A stretch of DNA of 49,481 nt from REEB76 sp049698775 (GTDB lineage Bacteria; Pseudomonadota; Gammaproteobacteria; Natronospirales; REEB76), in assembly GCA_049698775.1 (NCBI GenBank), contig JBAVYM010000013.1, forward strand, positions 1-49,481. Reading direction: 5' to 3'. Below the pieces are notes generated by a model. That model made no database searches. It was not told where the DNA came from and was given only the letters and a program-made list of their open reading frames with translations. Of the stretch, positions 17,535 to 26,366 are shown one piece after another. Each line of letters begins with the position of its first letter. Position 1 is the first letter of the stretch. Both the position numbers and the translations under genes were made by a program.

Positions 17535-17573
17535 TGAGTCCATGTCACGCAAAAGAGAAACTGGAGAGATCGA

Positions 17574-19649
17574 ATGAATACAGCCGTCAAAATTGATACA
17601 TCCGCTCTGGATGAAAGTTGCATCAATACGCTGCGTTTCCTGTCGGTGGACATGGTGCAACAGGCCAACAGCGGTCATCCCGGCTTGCCGATGGGTGCCG
17701 CGGCCATGGCGTATGTGCTGTGGACCCACTTCCTCAAACATGATCCGGCGAGTCCCACATGGTTTGACCGGGATCGTTTTGTATTGTCCGCCGGACATGG
17801 TTCGGCACTGCTCTACAGCCTGCTGCACCTCACCGGTTATGACTTGTCGCTGGAACAGATCAAGCAATTCCGGCAGTGGGGCAGCCTCACGCCAGGGCAT
17901 CCGGAGCGCGAACGCACGTCGGGCGTTGAGACCACCACCGGACCGCTGGGACAGGGCTTCGGCAACGCCGTGGGCATGGCCATGGCGGAAGCGCACCTGG
18001 CGGCGCGCTACAACCGCGATGGTTTTGAGATCATCGGGCATTTCACCTATGGCATCGTCAGCGACGGCGATCTGATGGAGGGCATTGCCTCGGAAGCGGC
18101 CTCGCTCGCCGGACATCTGCAACTGGGCAAACTGATTCTTCTTTACGACGACAACTACGTCACGCTGTCCGCCGGTACCGATATCACCTTCACCGAGGAT
18201 CGGGCACAACGTTTCGCGGCCTACGGTTGGCACACCCAGTTTGTCGAGGATGGTAATGACCTGTCAGCCATAGACGGGGCGCTGCGCGCAGCGCGTGCCG
18301 AAAGCAATCGTCCGTCATTGATCCTGGCGCGCACCCATCTTGGCTACGGATCGCCGAACAAGCAGGACAGCTTCGAAGCGCACGGCTCGCCACTGGGCGT
18401 GGAAGAAGTAAAACTCAGCAAACAGAATCTGGGCTGGCCGGTTGCGCCGGCATTTTGCATCCCGGCAGCGGCACTGAGTCATTTCCGCGAAGCACTCGCG
18501 AGGGGCAAACAAGCACAAGCCCAATGGAATGATCTATTGCGTGCCTATGCCAAAGCGTTTCCGGATCTCGCCGAGGAATTGCAGCAACGCATCGAGGGTG
18601 AATTGCCGCAGGCCTGGGATGCGGATATCCCGGTATTTCCGGCGGATGCCAAAGGCATGGCGACGCGCGTCGCTTCAGGCAAGGTCATGAACGCCATTGC
18701 GCCGCGACTGCCGGCGTTGATTGGCGGTTCGGCGGACCTGGATCCTTCGACGCATACCGCCTTGAAGGATCTCGGCGATTTCGAACCGGCGGGTGCGAAT
18801 GCCAGCGACCGGGAAGGTTCACTTGGCGGGGGTTGGAGTTTCGCCGGCCGCAATCTGCACTTCGGTGTGCGTGAGCATGCCATGGGTTCGGTCCTGAACG
18901 GTCTGGCGGCACACGGCGGCACCTTGCCGTTCGGCGCGACCTTCCTGATCTTCTCCGATTACATGCGTCCGCCCATGCGTCTCGCGGCGCTCATGGGATT
19001 GCATGTAATCTATGTTTTCACGCACGACAGCATCGCCTTGGGCGAGGACGGCCCCACGCACCAGCCGGTGGAACAGTTGGCGGGTCTGCGGGCGGTGCCG
19101 AAGCTCATGGTCATCCGGCCCGGCGATGCCAACGAAACCGCCGTGGCCTGGCGCGTGGCGCTGGAAACGGACCATCCGGTAGCGCTGGTATTGACGCGCC
19201 AGAACTTGCCAACGTTGGATCGTGGACGTTATGCCGCCGCCGATGGCCTACGGCGCGGCGCCTATATTTTGGCGGAAGCACTCGGCGGCAAACCGGATGT
19301 GATCCTGATCGCCAGCGGCTCGGAAGTCAGTTTGATCGTCGCGGCGCAACAGAAATTACAAACGCAAAAAATCATGGCGCGCATCGTTTCCATGCCCAGT
19401 TGGGAATTGTTCGAGGCCCAGCCGCAAACCTATCGTGACGGAGTGTTGCCGCCCTCAGTGCCTGCGCGGCTCGCGGTGGAAGCGGGCGTCGCCCAAGGTT
19501 GGTATCGCTACGTGGGTGATCACGGCGACGTGCTCAGCGTGGAGCACTTCGGCGCCTCGGCGCCGGGCGAGCGGGTGATGCGTGAATATGGGTTTACCGT
19601 GGAGAACGTATGCAAGCGTGCGCTGGCCCTGCTAATGCCAGCATCCTGA
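17574..19649 (+). CDS. tkt: Transketolase
   Basis: A thiamine-diphosphate enzyme that moves two-carbon units between ketoses and aldoses, linking the pentose-phosphate branch to glycolytic intermediates. The 691-residue protein contains GHPGLPMG (34-41), TTTGPLGQG, the ThDP/Mg motif GDGDLMEG (near 163-170), FGVREHAMG (near 424-432) with the ThDP-activating Glu, and the second-domain DGPTHQPVEQ. It has a good GGAGA ribosome site. The 3' end overlaps ackA by 40 bases in another frame. Length and motifs are those of a complete two-domain Tkt, not DXS or a split subunit pair. Confidence 0.96.
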   Translation: MNTAVKIDTSALDESCINTLRFLSVDMVQQANSGHPGLPMGAAAMAYVLWTHFLKHDPASPTWFDRDRFVLSAGHGSALLYSLLHLTGYDLSLEQIKQFRQWGSLTPGHPERERTSGVETTTGPLGQGFGNAVGMAMAEAHLAARYNRDGFEIIGHFTYGIVSDGDLMEGIASEAASLAGHLQLGKLILLYDDNYVTLSAGTDITFTEDRAQRFAAYGWHTQFVEDGNDLSAIDGALRAARAESNRPSLILARTHLGYGSPNKQDSFEAHGSPLGVEEVKLSKQNLGWPVAPAFCIPAAALSHFREALARGKQAQAQWNDLLRAYAKAFPDLAEELQQRIEGELPQAWDADIPVFPADAKGMATRVASGKVMNAIAPRLPALIGGSADLDPSTHTALKDLGDFEPAGANASDREGSLGGGWSFAGRNLHFGVREHAMGSVLNGLAAHGGTLPFGATFLIFSDYMRPPMRLAALMGLHVIYVFTHDSIALGEDGPTHQPVEQLAGLRAVPKLMVIRPGDANETAVAWRVALETDHPVALVLTRQNLPTLDRGRYAAADGLRRGAYILAEALGGKPDVILIASGSEVSLIVAAQQKLQTQKIMARIVSMPSWELFEAQPQTYRDGVLPPSVPARLAVEAGVAQGWYRYVGDHGDVLSVEHFGASAPGERVMREYGFTVENVCKRALALLMPAS

Positions 19650-20824
19650 CCATCAACGGCGGCTCATCGAGCATCAAATTTGCATTGTTTGACGCGGGCG
19701 AGACACTGCAACGCGTATTGGATGGGAGTATCGAACGCATAGGGCTAGCGGGGACCACATTTGCAGTCAAAGGCCCGGAAAATTTTTCCAGACTGTTGAC
19801 CGTACCGAACCACGCGGCAGCAGTGAATACATTGATGGATTGGCTGGAAAAACGCAACGGGCGTTCATTGACCGCGGTTGGACATCGCGTGGTGCATGGC
19901 GGCCCAAAATACAGTAAGCCAGAGCGGATCACCGCGGAAATGATTGAAGAACTGCAGCGGCTTACCGCATTCGATCCTGAGCATCTGCCGGAAGAGATCC
20001 TGTTGACGGCGGCCTTTCATCGCCGATTCCCCGACCTGCCCCAAGTGGCGTGTTTCGACACGGCTTTCCACCATGATCTGCCGCGTGTGGCCCGCGTGTT
20101 GCCGGTTCCGCGCCGCTACGAAGCGCAGGGGGTGCGGCGCTACGGGTTTCACGGGTTGTCGTGTGCATTTCTGATGGGAGAGCTGGCCCGGCTCGACGGT
20201 ACGGAAGTCGCACAAGGCCGGGTCATTCTCGCTCACCTCGGTAATGGCGCGAGCCTGACGGCGGTACGTGATGGCAAATCCGTGGACACCAGCATGAGTT
20301 TGACACCGGCATCCGGGATTCCGATGAGTACCCGTTCGGGTGATCTCGATCCCGGACTGGTTTTGTATTTGGCACGTACTGAAAAAATGGACGCCAAGCA
20401 ATTTAACGAGATGATTAATTTTGAATCCGGGCTGTTGGGCGTGTCAGAGACAAGTTCCGACATGCGCGACCTGCTCAAGCGTGAAACGCGGGATATACGG
20501 GCGAAGGAGGCCGTAACGCTGTTTTGCTATCAGGCGAAAAAATGGATTGGCTCCTTCGCCTCTGCCCTAGGTGGATTGGACACACTTGTGTTCGCCGGAG
20601 GTATCGGAGAAAACGCACCGCTGATTCGAGCACGGATCTGTGACGGATTGAGCTTCCTCGGCATCGAGCTGAACGGGCAACGCAATGTTATGAATGCACC
20701 GCTGATTTCATCAGACTCAGGTCGCGTAAAGGTGCGGGTCATTCATGCCGATGAGGAAATCATCATCGCAAGATCTGTTATCAGCGTCCTCAATCCAACT
20801 CAATTCAGAAGACAATCAGCATGA
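19610..20824 (+). CDS. ackA: Acetate kinase
   Basis: Converts acetyl-phosphate plus ADP to acetate plus ATP, here most likely using acetyl-P from the neighbouring phosphoketolase. The 404-residue length is as in E. coli AckA. Motifs are INGGSSSIKF (15-24), HRVVHGG, FDTAFHHDLPRVA, HLGNGASLTA and FAGGIGENAPLIR. The start ATG lies inside tkt, giving a 40-base overlap, and is supported by GGAGA about 6 bases upstream. The next plausible start would remove conserved residues. The stop overlaps the xfp start as ATGA. There is no pta nearby, which favours a phosphoketolase-acetate kinase route over Pta-AckA. Confidence 0.95.
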   Translation: MQACAGPANASILTINGGSSSIKFALFDAGETLQRVLDGSIERIGLAGTTFAVKGPENFSRLLTVPNHAAAVNTLMDWLEKRNGRSLTAVGHRVVHGGPKYSKPERITAEMIEELQRLTAFDPEHLPEEILLTAAFHRRFPDLPQVACFDTAFHHDLPRVARVLPVPRRYEAQGVRRYGFHGLSCAFLMGELARLDGTEVAQGRVILAHLGNGASLTAVRDGKSVDTSMSLTPASGIPMSTRSGDLDPGLVLYLARTEKMDAKQFNEMINFESGLLGVSETSSDMRDLLKRETRDIRAKEAVTLFCYQAKKWIGSFASALGGLDTLVFAGGIGENAPLIRARICDGLSFLGIELNGQRNVMNAPLISSDSGRVKVRVIHADEEIIIARSVISVLNPTQFRRQSA

Positions 20825-23187
20825 AAACCAACACGCTTACGCCGGAACTGCTCCACAAGATGGATGCCTATTGGCGCGCCGCCAATTACCTGTCGGTCGG
20901 TCAGATATACCTTTACGATAACCCTTTGCTTCGAGAACCACTGAAATTGACAGACGTGAAGCCGCTGGTAGTCGGACACTGGGGCACGACGCCAGGACAG
21001 AACTTCATTTATGTGCACCTGAACCGAGTCATAAAGAAGTATGACTTGAATATGATCTACATCGCGGGTCCGGGCCACGGTGGCCCCGCGATTGTCGGCA
21101 ACGTTTATCTCGAGGGAACTTGGAGCGAAGTTTATCCCGATATCACCCAGGACGAAGCCGGACTGAAAAAACTCTTTAAACAATTCTCATTTCCCGGCGG
21201 CATCTCCAGCCACGTCGCACCGGCGACGCCGGGCTCGATTCATGAGGGCGGTGAATTGGGCTACTCGCTTAGCCACGCGTTCGGGGCGGTGTTTGACAAT
21301 CCCGATCTGATCGTGGCCTGCGTGATAGGTGACGGTGAGGCCGAAACGGGGCCTTTGGCAACTGCCTGGCAGTCCAATAAGTTTCTCAACCCAATTGCGG
21401 ACGGGGCCGTATTGCCGATCCTGCATCTCAATGGATACAAGATCAGCAACCCGACCGTCCTGGCCCGTATCGGGCATGAGGAATTGGAACAATTTTTCGG
21501 AGGTTGTGGCTGGATACCTTATTTTGTAGAAGGCGATGATCCTGAAAAGATGCATGAACTCATGGCTAGTACGTTGGATAAGGCCATCGAGGGCATTCGA
21601 CATATCCAGAAAAATGCGCGTGCCAAGAACGACACCAACCGGCCGCACTGGCCCATGATCGTATTGAGGTCACCCAAAGGCTGGACGGGACCGGATGTGG
21701 TCGATGGACTGCAAATTGAGGGCACGTTCCGTGCGCACCAGGTGCCACTGCTCGTGGATGCCGAGCATCCCGAGCATGTCAAGCAGCTTGAAAGCTGGAT
21801 GAAGAGCTATAAACCCGAGGAATTATTCGATGAAAGGGGCCGGCTTATGCCGGACTTGGCCGAGCTGGCGCCCCAGGGCGAGCGGCGGATGGGCGCCAAT
21901 CCTCATGCCAACGGCGGAATTCTGCTGCGTGACCTGCGTATGCCCGATTTCCGTGTCCACGCGGTGAATGTGCCATCGCCCGGCGCGGTGGATGGCCAGG
22001 ATACGCTGGTGCTGGGCAAGTTCCTGCGTGACATAGCCGAGCTGAATCATGATCAGCGCAATTTCCGTATCTTTGGTCCCGATGAGACACTTTCGAATCT
22101 CCTGGGTGCGGTTTTCGAAGTCACTGACCGTCAGTGGGACGCCCGGGAACAAAGCGATGATGAATTCCTCGCGCCCGCGGGGCGCGTCCTGGACTCGATG
22201 CTCAGCGAGCACCAGTGCGAGGGCTGGTTGGAGGGATATCTGCTCACGGGGCGGCATGGGCTCTTCAATTGCTATGAGGCGTTCATCCACATCGTTGACT
22301 CGATGTTCAATCAGCACGCCAAGTGGCTGAAAGTGACGCTGGAACTGCCGTGGCGGCGCAAGATCGCGTCGCTGAACTACCTGCTTGCTTCTCACGTCTG
22401 GCAGCAGGATCACAACGGTTTCACACACCAAGACCCCGGCTTCCTCGACCACGTTGTCAACAAGAAGGCGGATATCGTGCGGGTCTACCTGCCACCGGAT
22501 GCCAACTGTCTGCTCTCGGTATTCGATCATTGCTTGCGCAGCCGGCACTACGTGAACGTGGTGGTAGCGGGGAAGCACGCGCTGCCTCAATGGCTGAGCA
22601 TGGATGAGGCGGTCGTGCATTGCACGGAAGGGATCGGCATCTGGCAATGGGCTAGCAACGATCAGGACAATGAACCGGACGTCGTAATGGCCTGTTGCGG
22701 CGACACACCGACGCTTGAGATTCTCGCCGCCGTTTCCATCATTCGTAAACACTTGCCAGGCCTGAAAACCCGAGTAGTCAATGTCGTCGATCTGATGAAG
22801 CTGCAGTCTGCGAGCGAGCACCCGCATGGACTGAGCGAACCAGATTATGATTCGCTATTCACCAAAGATAAACACATCATCTTCGGTTTCCATGGGTATC
22901 CATGGCTGATTCACCGGTTGACCTACCGCCGGACAAACCAAAACCTTCACGTCCGGGGCTACAAGGAAGAGGGCACGATCACGACAGCTTTTGACATGCG
23001 GGTACAGAACGATCTTGACCGGTTTCATCTGGTGCAAGACGTGGTTGATCGCCTCCCACACTTGGGCTCCAAAGGCGCCTACCTGAAACAGCTAATGCAG
23101 GACAAGCTTATCGAACACAAACATTACATTGATCAACATGGCCAGGATTTGCCCGAAATCAGGAACTGGACGTGGGGCAGCCAATAA
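20821..23187 (+). CDS. xfp: Phosphoketolase (xylulose-5-P / fructose-6-P)
   Basis: A thiamine-diphosphate enzyme that cleaves xylulose-5-P (and in many homologues fructose-6-P) with phosphate to acetyl-P plus glyceraldehyde-3-P (or erythrose-4-P). The 788-residue length is typical. Visible are GPGHGGPA (near 83), SFPGGISSHVAPATPGS, the ThDP motif GDGEAETGP (near 171), and LHLNGYKISNPT. The C-terminal domain contains HGYPWLIHRLTYRR. Single- or dual-substrate activity cannot be decided from sequence. It is the last gene of the gnd-xfp set. About 150 bp without a clear terminator follow before the proton ATPase gene. Confidence 0.95.
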   Translation: MKTNTLTPELLHKMDAYWRAANYLSVGQIYLYDNPLLREPLKLTDVKPLVVGHWGTTPGQNFIYVHLNRVIKKYDLNMIYIAGPGHGGPAIVGNVYLEGTWSEVYPDITQDEAGLKKLFKQFSFPGGISSHVAPATPGSIHEGGELGYSLSHAFGAVFDNPDLIVACVIGDGEAETGPLATAWQSNKFLNPIADGAVLPILHLNGYKISNPTVLARIGHEELEQFFGGCGWIPYFVEGDDPEKMHELMASTLDKAIEGIRHIQKNARAKNDTNRPHWPMIVLRSPKGWTGPDVVDGLQIEGTFRAHQVPLLVDAEHPEHVKQLESWMKSYKPEELFDERGRLMPDLAELAPQGERRMGANPHANGGILLRDLRMPDFRVHAVNVPSPGAVDGQDTLVLGKFLRDIAELNHDQRNFRIFGPDETLSNLLGAVFEVTDRQWDAREQSDDEFLAPAGRVLDSMLSEHQCEGWLEGYLLTGRHGLFNCYEAFIHIVDSMFNQHAKWLKVTLELPWRRKIASLNYLLASHVWQQDHNGFTHQDPGFLDHVVNKKADIVRVYLPPDANCLLSVFDHCLRSRHYVNVVVAGKHALPQWLSMDEAVVHCTEGIGIWQWASNDQDNEPDVVMACCGDTPTLEILAAVSIIRKHLPGLKTRVVNVVDLMKLQSASEHPHGLSEPDYDSLFTKDKHIIFGFHGYPWLIHRLTYRRTNQNLHVRGYKEEGTITTAFDMRVQNDLDRFHLVQDVVDRLPHLGSKGAYLKQLMQDKLIEHKHYIDQHGQDLPEIRNWTWGSQ

Positions 23188-23339
23188 TAAAAGAGCTTAT
23201 CTCGCGACTCACGAAATTTACGGCCTAGCAAAGACAGGATAATCAGGTGAAGGATCTAAAAATTACTGAGTGCATTACCGTTGGCAGTTTTCGTGTGCTG
23301 GTTGTGTGTCGGTGAACCGCATCGGGTGATGCGTAAACT

Positions 23340-24920
23340 ATGGCCACAGTCGCCCCATTAGCCGCGGCAAGCCCGGTGTCCGCAAGGCCAGAGAGGCCCG
23401 ATAGTGTCGTCCCACCAGCCGGTCTAACGACCGAAGACGCTCACCACAGGCTGGAGACGTCAGGTCCGAACGCGCTACCCGATACGACCGAACATGCCTG
23501 GCGTCGCGCGCTGGGCAAGTTCTGGGCGCCTGTCCCCTGGATGCTCGAGGCCGCCATCGTGCTCGAAGCCGTGCTCCGCAACTACATCGAAGCCGCCGTC
23601 ATAGCCGGACTACTGGTATTCAACGCTGTGCTGGGGCTCTTCCAGGAAGGGCGTGCCCAGGCGACCCTGGCCATACTCAAATCGCGGCTGGCGCTGACCG
23701 CCTGCGTGCGCCGCGACGGCAAATGGACCACCTTGCCCGCCACTGAGCTGGTGCCGGGCGATGTGGTGAAACTCTCGCTCGGCACCGTAGTGCCGGCTGA
23801 CGTGCGCTTGACCGGCGGCGAGATCCTGCTCGACCAGTCCATGCTTACCGGTGAATCGGTCCCCATTGAAGCGGACCCCGGGCTGCCAACCTACGCAGGG
23901 GCTTTAGTGCGCCGGGGCGAGGCCCTCGCAGAGGTCACGGCCACCGGGGCGCGCACCAAGTTCGGCCGCACCGCGGAACTCGTGCGCACCGCCCACGTAG
24001 TCAGCTCCCAGCAGAAGGCCGTACTGCGCGTGGTGCGCAATCTCGCCGCGTTCAACGGCGTGGTCATCGTCCTGTTGGTGATCTACGCCCATTTCCTCAA
24101 GCTGCCGGTGGCCGAGATCATCCCGCTGGTGCTGACGGCGATCCTGGCTTCGATACCCGTAGCGCTGCCTGCTACTTTCACTCTGGCGACGGCGCTCGGT
24201 GCACGGACCCTGGCGAAGCTGGGTGTGCTTCCGACCCGCCTCTCCGCCGTGGACGAGGCGGCAACCATGGATGTCTTGTGCGCCGACAAGACCGGCACCC
24301 TGACACAAAACGCACTGACGGTTACGAGCATTCGACCCATGCCCGGCTTCGACGCCCCGCACCTACTGGCACTGGCGGCGTTGACCAGCGCCGATGGTGG
24401 CCAGGACCCCGTGGATGCCGCGGTGCGCGCCGCCGCTGCCGGCAAGGACGTCGCCGACTCCCCGAAGCTGGTCACGTTCGTGCCGTTCGATCCGGCCACC
24501 AAGATGTCCGGGGCGACGGCAACGGACCCAGCCGGCGCGACGCAACGTATACTGAAAGGTGCTTTCGCCGCGATCGCCGGGCTCGCCCAACCCTTGCCGG
24601 AGGCGACGGCCGCGGCGAACGAGCTTGAAGCGCAGGGCTTCAGGGTGCTGGCGGTGGCCGCCGGGCCGCCGACTGCGATGCGGCTGGCCGGGCTCATCGC
24701 GCTCAGCGACCCGCCGCGCCCGGAGTCGGCGGTGCTCATCAGCGAATTGCATGGGTTGGGCGTGCGCACAGTGATGGTGACGGGCGATGCACCCACGACA
24801 GCGGCAATCGTGGCCCACGCGGTGGGACTTGATGGTGCAGTCTGCCCACCAAGACCAATCCCGGACACCGTCCATCCTGAGACCTTCGCGGTCTTCGCCG
24901 GCGTCCTTCCGGAAGAATAA
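23340..24920 (+). pseudogene. P-type H+-ATPase (plasma-membrane type), N-terminal part before a frameshift
   Basis: 526 residues of a P3A-type proton-exporting ATPase. The first membrane hairpins are near 60-100. The actuator domain carries MLTGESVP (TGES near 170), membrane helices lie near 240-290, the phosphorylation motif CADKTGTLTQN has its Asp near 316, and the nucleotide domain contains an RILKGA segment. The frame ends at TAA 24918-24920, just after LPEE, where homologues continue without a break. The remaining hinge and membrane domain follows in the +1 frame. One extra base in the GAAGAATAAG stretch (about 24913-24921) accounts for this. The start ATG has only a weak ribosome site (GGGTGATG). 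Possible explanations are a true mutation, a sequencing error or recoding at the stop. By eye this gene seems more G+C-rich than its neighbours. Confidence 0.85.
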
Positions 24921-25719
24921 GTACAAGCTCGTCAAGGCGTTCCAGAAGGGCGGCCATACCGTCGGCATGTGTGGTGACGGCGTCAACGATGCGCCGGCGC
25001 TGCGCCAGGCCCAGATCGGGATCGCGGTCTCGACCGCTACCGACGTGGCCAAATCGGCCGCCGGCATGGTGCTGACCGCGCCCGGTCTCACCGGCATCGT
25101 GGCCGCTGTGAAGGAAGGTCGCGTGACTTTCCAGCGCATCCTGACCTATACCCTGAACTCGATCATCAAAAAGATCGTGACGATGTTCGTCCTGGTAGGC
25201 GGCCTCATCATGACGGGTCAGGCGATCCTTACGCCGTTGCTGATGGTCATCCTGATGATCGTCGGGGATTTCCTTGCCATGGCGCTTACGACGGACAAGG
25301 TACGGCCGTCGCCCGCGCCGAACGCATGGCGCATCGGTCATCTGACCGTGGCGGGCGTCATCCTGGGCGTGTGCCTGCTGACTTTCTGTATCGCTGTCTT
25401 GGCCATCGGCAAGTTCGAGATGGGTCTTGGAATCGGGGCACTCCGGACACTGGCCTTCTTGGCGCTGGTGTTCGGCAGCCAGGCGACGATCTATGCCATC
25501 CGTGAGCGCCGGCATCTTTGGCGCTCGGTGCCGAGCCGCTGGCTGCTCGTGTCCTCCATCACCGATGTGCTGATCGCTTCTATCTTGGCCATCGGTGGGA
25601 TCGCCATGACTTCTCTGCAGGCCCCAGTGGTCACCTGCCTGCTGGCCGCTGCGGTTGTTTTCGCATTCATCTTGGACGTGATAAAGGTTCCAGTATTCAA
25701 GCGCCTCGGGATAATCTAG
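24919..25719 (+). pseudogene. P-type H+-ATPase, C-terminal part after the frameshift
   Basis: Continues the preceding frame shifted by one base. It starts at KYKLVKAFQKGGHTVGM, then the hinge motif GDGVNDAPAL required for Mg binding, then about six hydrophobic helices to the stop at 25717-25719. Joined with the first part it gives about 790 residues, normal for the bacterial proton ATPase group. An open frame begins further upstream at 24787, but those first residues read through the wrong frame of the nucleotide domain and are not real protein. Without repair or recoding, this part has no good start of its own. Confidence 0.82.
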
Positions 25720-26039
25720 CACGATCATCCGTTACTCCTGGTGTGACGGGCGTCCTGCCGGAGTCAATTGGACTCGATTCTTCGACGGGGCCAGTGGTCA
25801 AAAGGGTTAGGTCTTGAATTATCAAGTTTGCGCAGTAGTGTCCCAACGTTATTCAAACAGATTCAATTGGTTGCGGGACCTCAGCTGAAATGGCATTGGT
25901 CAGGGCCTGCGTAAGTAGTTGATCCAAGGGGATTCGTTCGAACAGGGTGAGGCTTGCGTATTCCGCGCATGCCGGTCGTTGAGTTCACGCCAAGCCGGTC
26001 GCGTATTTCACGCCTGCCGGTCAGGTGCAGCGGGACTAG
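25720..26039. other. Gene-free spacer with possible mobile-element remnant
   Basis: 320 bp between the proton ATPase and cbpM, with no intact gene. It contains the tandem repeat at 25956-26022. On the minus strand, about 35 sense codons run up to a TGA at 25853-25855 and read like the C-terminal tail of some protein (…PLDQLLTQALTNAIS…), which I cannot assign. The mix of a decayed coding tail and subterminal-style repeats suggests the end of a degraded transposable element, but this is not proven. Confidence 0.4.
25956..26022. repeat. Three-copy 22/23-bp tandem repeat
   Basis: The units are 25956-25977, 25978-26000 and 26001-26022, each ending in GCCGGTC (at 25971, 25994 and 26016). Copies 1 and 3 are nearly identical (GCGTATT, then C/T, C, G/A, CGC), and copy 2 is more diverged and one base longer. 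There are no spacers, so it is not a CRISPR. Arrays of this size resemble transposase-binding repeats at IS21- or Tn7-type ends, or an iteron-like protein-binding array. Confidence 0.6.
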
Positions 26040-26366
26040 CTAGCGGATTCTGTGCGGCAGTTGCGCGCTGAGCTGGAGTATTCGGTTTTCGAGTTCATGT
26101 ACGCGATCAATCAATGTCATCGCCACCGTCAGCCCTTGGATATCCAGATCGAAATCGCGCCGCAAACGGCACGCGGTCCTGGCCGCCGGCACATAGTTCG
26201 CACCAAAGGTCCAGGAAGTGGCCGCGGGGTTCAGCGGCGTAATCACGCCGTAATCCACCAGTTGCCGCAGTTCTGTTTCCGGCAGGCCGGATAATTGCAG
26301 GAATTCTCCCAGTGATAACTCATGCTGTGCGTCCAGCCACTGCACTTCAGTGAGTTCGACTCTCAT
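26040..26366 (-). CDS. cbpM: Chaperone modulator CbpM
   Basis: A 108-residue MerR-like small protein that in E. coli binds the J domain of CbpA and inhibits it. The sequence shows the family's LSLGEFLQLSGLPETELRQL helix-turn-helix segment (residues 17-36), a GVITPL turn, and a C-terminal helical stretch DLDIQGLTVAMTLIDRV ending in a coiled-coil-like tail. The ATG is preceded by a strong AGGAGG and lies 20 bases inside the end of cbpA, so the two are co-translated. Adjacency to cbpA strongly supports the call. Confidence 0.9.
   Translation of the reverse strand: MRVELTEVQWLDAQHELSLGEFLQLSGLPETELRQLVDYGVITPLNPAATSWTFGANYVPAARTACRLRRDFDLDIQGLTVAMTLIDRVHELENRILQLSAQLPHRIR

Noticed and set aside
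21823..22827. 334-codon minus-strand open frame opposite xfp
   Set aside because: Antisense shadow of a conserved phosphoketolase with no motif of its own.
23247..23316. 22-codon GTG-initiated leader peptide upstream of the proton ATPase
   Set aside because: Too short to support, with no conserved features and no attenuator-like hairpin after it; probably chance.
25956..26022. CRISPR array
   Set aside because: Three contiguous 22/23-bp units with no spacers, and no cas gene in the window.
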